From Hydrangea macrophylla (lineage: Eukaryota > Streptophyta > Magnoliopsida > Cornales > Hydrangeaceae): DNA of 64,000 nt. This document shows, one piece after another, positions 58,850-64,000 of the stretch (positions are counted from its first letter, which is position 1; each line of letters starts with the position of its first letter). Below the pieces are notes generated by a model, which had not been told where the DNA came from, did not search any database, and saw only the letters and a list, made by a program, of their open reading frames with translations. The position numbers were made by a program, and so were the translations under genes. The stretch spans positions 26,876,681-26,940,680 of the forward strand of contig CM066994.1 in assembly GCA_033977485.1 (NCBI GenBank). Reading direction: 5' to 3'.

Positions 58850-59960
58850 TTCCTTCTTCTCACTTTCTGTTCTATAGTTTTCTCACATTCTATTTTTTCG
58901 TGAGAAATTTCTCACATTCTGTTATATAATTTTCTCACTTTCTGTAACTGAGAATTTATCACTTTGTCATAACAATTTTCACATTAAAAAAAATGAGAAA
59001 TTCATACATTTTCTATGAACTCAACAAATCGATATGATACGTAAAAAAATCCAATGATTTGATGATTGTTAAAATCTGTCAAAGTGAACATGAACTTCTC
59101 AACAATTCTCACTTTTTCTCACACTTTGCTTTATGATTGTTAAAATCTGACGAAGTGAGAAATTTCTCACTGTTTGACTGAGAAATTTCTTAATATAGAA
59201 CAGAGAGTGAGAAATTTCTCACCCCGTAATTTCTCAGCCACATAGTGAGAAATTTCTCACTTAAAAGTAGAAACCAAAATATAAGTAAATTTTTCATGCA
59301 ACTTCTCAAACATAGAAACCAAAAGATAAGTAAGGATAGTTGAGTAAAATATGGAAAATGCCTTAATTTTTGGGATCATTATTTCCTTATTTTTACCAGC
59401 CATAAATACACATAATCAAATTTGTCACTTGTTGAAAACAAATTTCTCACTTTTTAATGGGAAATGATGCAACATTCTCACTTTTTGAATGGAGATAATG
59501 CGAAATTTCTCAAAAAATAAAATCAATTTCTCACCTTCAAAACACATAAATAAACCAAATCAAAAATGCAAAATAAAGAACAAACCTATGAATCTTACTG
59601 AAGAGTACTGTAACACACAAAAAAACTGCTTGTTCAATCGTGAAATTTCTCACTTTTTTTTTTTGGCAAATAATCCAAAATTTCTCACTTTATGAATGGG
59701 CATAATTTGAAATTTCTCACATTCAAAACCCATAGGTAAAGCTCCACGAACTCAAAATGCAAATGACGAACATATATGTGAATCTCTCAAAAAGATTGAG
59801 TGATAAATTTGTCACCATCGCAATAAATTTGGCACGCCATTAAATATCAGTGACAAATTTATCACGTACGTGTCTGTACAGTTATAACGAACTAAGCGAT
59901 GATGCAAACAAATTTATTACCTTTTTAATCACAACAGTGAGAAATCTAGAATTCAAAAAA
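58850..59960. repeat. Field of GTGAGAAATTTCTCAC palindromes
   Basis: About 25 copies of TTTCTCAC or GTGAGAAA in 1.1 kb, several joined as perfect palindromes (GTGAGAAATTTCTCAC near 58902, 59210 and 59250). They are irregularly spaced, so this is not a simple tandem array. No gene in the interval. Confidence 0.85.
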
Positions 59961-62057
59961 TTTTGAATTGTGATTATCCTATATGTTGCTGTTTAAAATC
60001 ACATTTAAACCACACACAATCAACTACCATAATTTAAGGAAGTCATGATCCCATAACTCCTCTACTTCTATTATAATATATAATGACTAAAAATAACACA
60101 TTCAAATTAATTTTTATTTAAAACAGATAAAGGGTATAAAGGTAATATAAAAAAATAAAAATTAGGGAAAATGACTAATTCCTGATTTGTACACCAATTA
60201 AGGGATTGATTTCATAACTACCTAATTTAAATGCACTCAATATATAAAACTTGCATAATAAGGGACTAAACAATATATTTCTATTTTTTTTTATTTAGCG
60301 ACCAAAGTGCCGAATATGGTACAGTACTTTAAGGATGCCAAATACATTTTATCCTAAAATTTAGAGGAATTCATATGTATTGTTCGTTGAACCTAAAAAA
60401 GCTCAAATAAGGTTATATGCTATAACACTTATCAAAAGATCAAATTATTGGACAACTACTATATATTAAATTTTTTTTTTTTTTTGGTCTTTTTATATGG
60501 ACTTTGATATTCATCATGGGTCTTGTTTGGAAGATCTTATTTAATTTACGAGTCTCATAGAACAAAGTTTATAAAAATAAAAGTTGTAGTTTGAAAGCTA
60601 CTGAATCCTAAAGATTGCAAAAAAAATATGAAGTCACGTTCCAATTATCACTGTGCTTTCAAGGATTATTAGTTTTTTTTTTTTAAAATTAAACAAGAAG
60701 CAACTTAAATATGGATATACTTCAATAGAAAATCATTTGAGAGTGACCTAACAAAATATTCCAAATTTTGACTGGATCTGAGCTTGCTTTAACTAGTTTT
60801 CTAAGGTACCTTGAACTAATTTTTGATCCTTAAATATATGGTAAGCCATCTTTGTTGCGTGGGAATAATAATAAAAAAAAAATGTTAAAGTAATGATCGG
60901 GGAGAAGTATATAGGAGAACTGTACAGATACAGTCCAGGTATATGAGACATATCTATATTATATATCGTTATGTAACACATGTTCATTATAAGTATGTTT
61001 GGAATTTTTAGATGCCTACTAATAAATTTTACTCTCTACCTTTTGTTTTCAAATTAAGAGTACTATATTCAATTTTGAGATTTTTTAAATTAATCGCCCT
61101 CAATGTGTGTGAATCTGAATTTTTAAATTTAAAGAAGAGCAATGAAGAAAATTCTAAAAAATTTATACAGTAAAATAAGCCTATTTGAATGCTGGAATTC
61201 AAAAAAAGAAAAGAAAAATTCGGAACAAGTGGAGCACGTTTCAGCTATTTTTAACGTATTTAAAATGTATTCTAGTATAACGTTGTCTTTTTCAAAGAAA
61301 AAAAGTCAGTGCTTTTATAACTTTAGCGCTGCTAGATCCACAAAAAATTACATATTTAACTCACACAAAAATAATTATGTCCTTAATCTTAATGTGTCCT
61401 ATATCGGTCCTACATAGATCACACACGAGACTTATCGGAGTTAAGGATCAAAATTATTTTAAGTGAAATTTTATGTAAAATTTTATATGATCTAACACTA
61501 TTGTGGAGCCCACAGTTTGGGTTTTAATGTTATAACATGAATCACATGATGATAGCCCCATGACTTAATTATTCGGGCTACACTATGCAATCATCAATTC
61601 AATCCACCCAGGTTGGCTGTGACATGCAGTTTCGGCCTGAGCTTGTTTGGCAATTTTATCCCATAAAAATATCACAAAAATAAGGTACATAAATCACAAT
61701 TTATCTATTTTTCTTCTTTATAGACTCCACTCATAAGAAAGTATATGGGTGGGGTCTACTTATGAGAGCGTATCAACTCTACAATCTCTCTCTCTGTCTC
61801 TCTCTCTCTCTCTTACTCTCTCTCTCTCTATATATATCTTATGGTGGATAATATTTCAAGAAATGATCAGTTATCAAGATATTTTGGAAAGATAATATTC
61901 TTGATATTATTTGATTTGGGAGATTTTTTTTACTTGCTTGGAAAGTCAGCCGAACAAAGACCAGATTCATGATCAGATTGGTGGAGATAAAATCAGTTGT
62001 TTTTTACCAGATTATTATTGAAGATTTTTCTTTCCTTATCGTTATTAGTTCTAGGCC
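59961..62057. other. AT-rich intergenic stretch
   Basis: A (CT)n microsatellite at about 61787-61829 and poly-A/T runs. No gene, RNA or clear mobile element found. Confidence 0.5.
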
Positions 62058-62065
62058 GCTATAAA

Positions 62066-62614
62066 TAGGGGTGGGCAAACAGTTCGGTTAACCGAACCAA
62101 CCGAACCGAATTTTCAATTTCAGTTCGGTTATTTCAGTTAAAAATTTCAGTTCGGTTAAAAACCGAACCGAATTAAAAATTTCAGTTCGGTTATCAGTTG
62201 CCCATAGGCAAACCGAACCGAACCGAAAAATTGAAATTTTATTTTTTATTTTCATTTTCTATATTATTAATATACTTATACATAACTATATATAATAAAA
62301 TATAAGTATTTTTACAATTAAAAACAAAGAAAAGTATGCTTTCTTTGTAATATGAAAGTGAAAGGAAAAAAAACATAAAAAAGTTGTGAAAAATGAAAAA
62401 AATAATAATAATAATAATTGGGTTTTTTACATTTCGGTTAACCGAATAACCAAACCGAACCGAATTTGTAATTCAGTTAACCGAACCGAACCAACCGAAT
62501 TAAATTTCAGTCAGTTAACAGTTGACAAAGTTTCAAACCGAACCGAACCCAAACCGAACCGAATAGTGCCAAACCGAACCGAACCGAACCGAACCGACCG
62601 AATGCCCACCCCTA
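62066..62614. mobile_element. hAT-like non-autonomous element, perfect TSD GCTATAAA
   Basis: Twelve-bp TIRs TAGGGGTGGGCA / TGCCCACCCCTA, flanked by GCTATAAA at 62058-62065 and 62615-62622. Subterminal regions are packed with CGGTTAACCGAACC palindromes and GAACC repeats on both sides of an AT-rich centre. The short ORF at 62386-62631 is only a translation of these repeats. Confidence 0.9.
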
Positions 62615-62834
62615 GCTATAAATGCACATGATGTGCAAGCTGTAAAAACACTCCGCAACAAAACCCCGCATTCAAAAAAGTACCCAAAATGCATTCTACA
62701 CAACATTCTTAGTGTCTAGGCAAATACAAATCATCACTTTTTATTTCTTTTTCTATGCTTCTTAGAATTCCCTTGTCAGAAGTTAGATTATGAAACCTTG
62801 TGTATTATCCACATAAATATTTTTAAAAAATTTA

Positions 62835-63116
62835 GGGTGTGTTTTTTAACCCAATTAAGTGGTGAAAAAGGAAAACTTTCAGCACTTATTTGTTTTCAGT
62901 GCGTTTGATAATATACCACTTAATTGAAAAGGTAGTTAAAAATCCACTAAAAACTTTAAGTGAATTTTTTTACTCAAAATAATCATTGAATGCAGTCTAT
63001 TTCAATATTTAAAACACTGTTTTTGGTATTATAAATTCAATTGCTTAAAATTTTTAGTATTTAAAATTTAGCACTTAATTTTCAGTACTTAATTATCAAT
63101 TTTATCAAACCACCGC
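62835..63116. mobile_element. Tourist/Harbinger-like MITE, TSD TTA
   Basis: Left GGGTGTGTTTTTTAACCC and inverted right GCGGTGGTTTGATAAAA are imperfect TIRs with TTA at 62832-62834 and 63117-63119. Repeated CACTTAATT pieces inside. Confidence 0.6.
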
Positions 63117-63538
63117 TTAGTTTGCAAGGCTATGAATCTCTGACACACCTGAATTTTAAAAAACATAACAAGCACATACTGCATTTTCATAAAGGAAAAA
63201 ACTGGGAAGACTCTCATTTGGGACTCTCTTAGTCCGAATTTGTCATAAATAACAAGAAAAATAGTTTTCAATGCAAGATAAGTGCATAAAAAGCTATTTT
63301 TTTTTTTGCTATTTAAAACAAATTCGGGTTAAGAGAATCCCAAATAGGGAGTCTCCCGCTCTTTCATAAAAAGTTGCACCGTTGTAAAAGGTGCTTTCAT
63401 CAGGTCCATTAAATATTTTACAATGATCATTATGCCCATTAAAAAGTCAACATTACAAACAAAATCAAAATAAGACCACATGTGAAGTAGAAATATTATT
63501 CTATGTTGCATTTCTTATTTTGGTTTATGTATATTTAC

Positions 63539-63722
63539 TGAGTAATGTTACACTCACATTCTTTTTCACAACATTTTCTAAGAACATACGTTCTGACATC
63601 ATGAGGGTCTCACATAGGACCTACTAAAATCAAGGACCATAATATATTGATTGTAAAAAAGGTTATGATTGTACCATTTTTTGATGGGTAGACCATTTTT
63701 AGATTGCTACCCATCAAAAAAT
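63539..63722. repeat. MITE-like inverted repeats
   Basis: GAGTAATGTTACACTCACAT at 63540 is roughly mirrored near 63660-63680 (AAGGTTATGATTGTACC). A short palindrome TTTTTTGATGGGTAG / CTACCCATCAAAAAA spans 63678-63722. Boundaries are uncertain. Confidence 0.4.
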
Positions 63723-64000
63723 AAAACTAAGTTGGTCATCGATTTTTATCCTCAACAAATTTGATTGAAAGTTTTGATTTGATATTTTCAACTTGGGCTT
63801 GGTGTCTGTTTGTTTGGGCTGGTAATATAAAGCTTTCAAAGATTAATATTGTTTAATGTATGAGTAAATATCATCTACTTTTCCTAAGGTTTAGTCTTAA
63901 TATACATACCTCCTCTCACGTTGTAAGAATCTCATTTACCTTCCTTATTTTAGATTTTAGTATCAGTTCTCTCTCCCCCCCCCCATACACATACCTCCCC

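Noticed and set aside
58050..60320. Possible long TIR (Mutator-like) element around the palindrome field
   Set aside because: Both ends contain 'gaccaaa' and 'tagtcc' phrases, but I could not align them as true inverted repeats or find a TSD.
61142..61417. 91-codon plus-strand ORF
   Set aside because: AT-rich, Lys/Asn/Ser-rich, no family similarity or gene context.

Overview
The window looks like nuclear DNA of a flowering plant, probably a eudicot; I cannot name the species. The reasons are an intron-rich RRP6-like gene, a pair of MIR171 hairpins, plant Ty3/Gypsy lineages (a chromovirus and a Tat-type element), a CACTA transposon, and many MITEs and GA/CT microsatellites. Only two loci look like host genes. 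Almost everything else is transposable element, much of it nested.

1-6,600: the 5' part of an RRP6-LIKE 3 exonuclease gene on the minus strand. Eight exons can be read, 363 codons, and the gene runs off the left edge. Its introns hold a 301-bp TRIM/SMART-type mini-retrotransposon, a (CT)n-bearing triplication and a minisatellite in intron 1.

6,600-14,000: intergenic DNA with hairpin MITEs, a Harbinger-like element, an hAT-like MITE and a 3-kb solo-LTR-like unit. Several are bounded by target-site duplications (TSDs).

14,357-36,480: a LINE reverse transcriptase split in two. Between its halves lie a CACTA-type terminus and a minus-strand chromovirus (15,310-34,031, TSD TGTTC). The chromovirus 3' LTR is itself interrupted by a plus-strand Tat-lineage Gypsy element (17,081-27,550) that carries an antisense extra ORF. 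All coding regions here are decayed.

37,782-53,758: a CACTA transposon (TSD ACA) containing a 3-kb solo-LTR-like unit (TSD CACAT). That unit contains a young TR-GAG element (TSD GTTAT) with 2,737-bp LTRs differing at about nine sites. An hAT-like element (TSD ATATGTAC) and a ~2.7-kb G-tract satellite also lie within the CACTA element.

53,760-64,000: intergenic DNA with two tandem MIR171 genes on the minus strand (54,985-55,525), each with its own TATA box. One encodes canonical miR171 and the other a variant. MITEs, a field of GTGAGAAATTTCTCAC-like palindromes and an hAT element with a perfect 8-bp TSD follow.

The most unusual pattern is that several different LTR families here carry clusters of short palindromes at a similar place, roughly 65-360 bp upstream of a TATA-like box. 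The palindrome itself differs between families.
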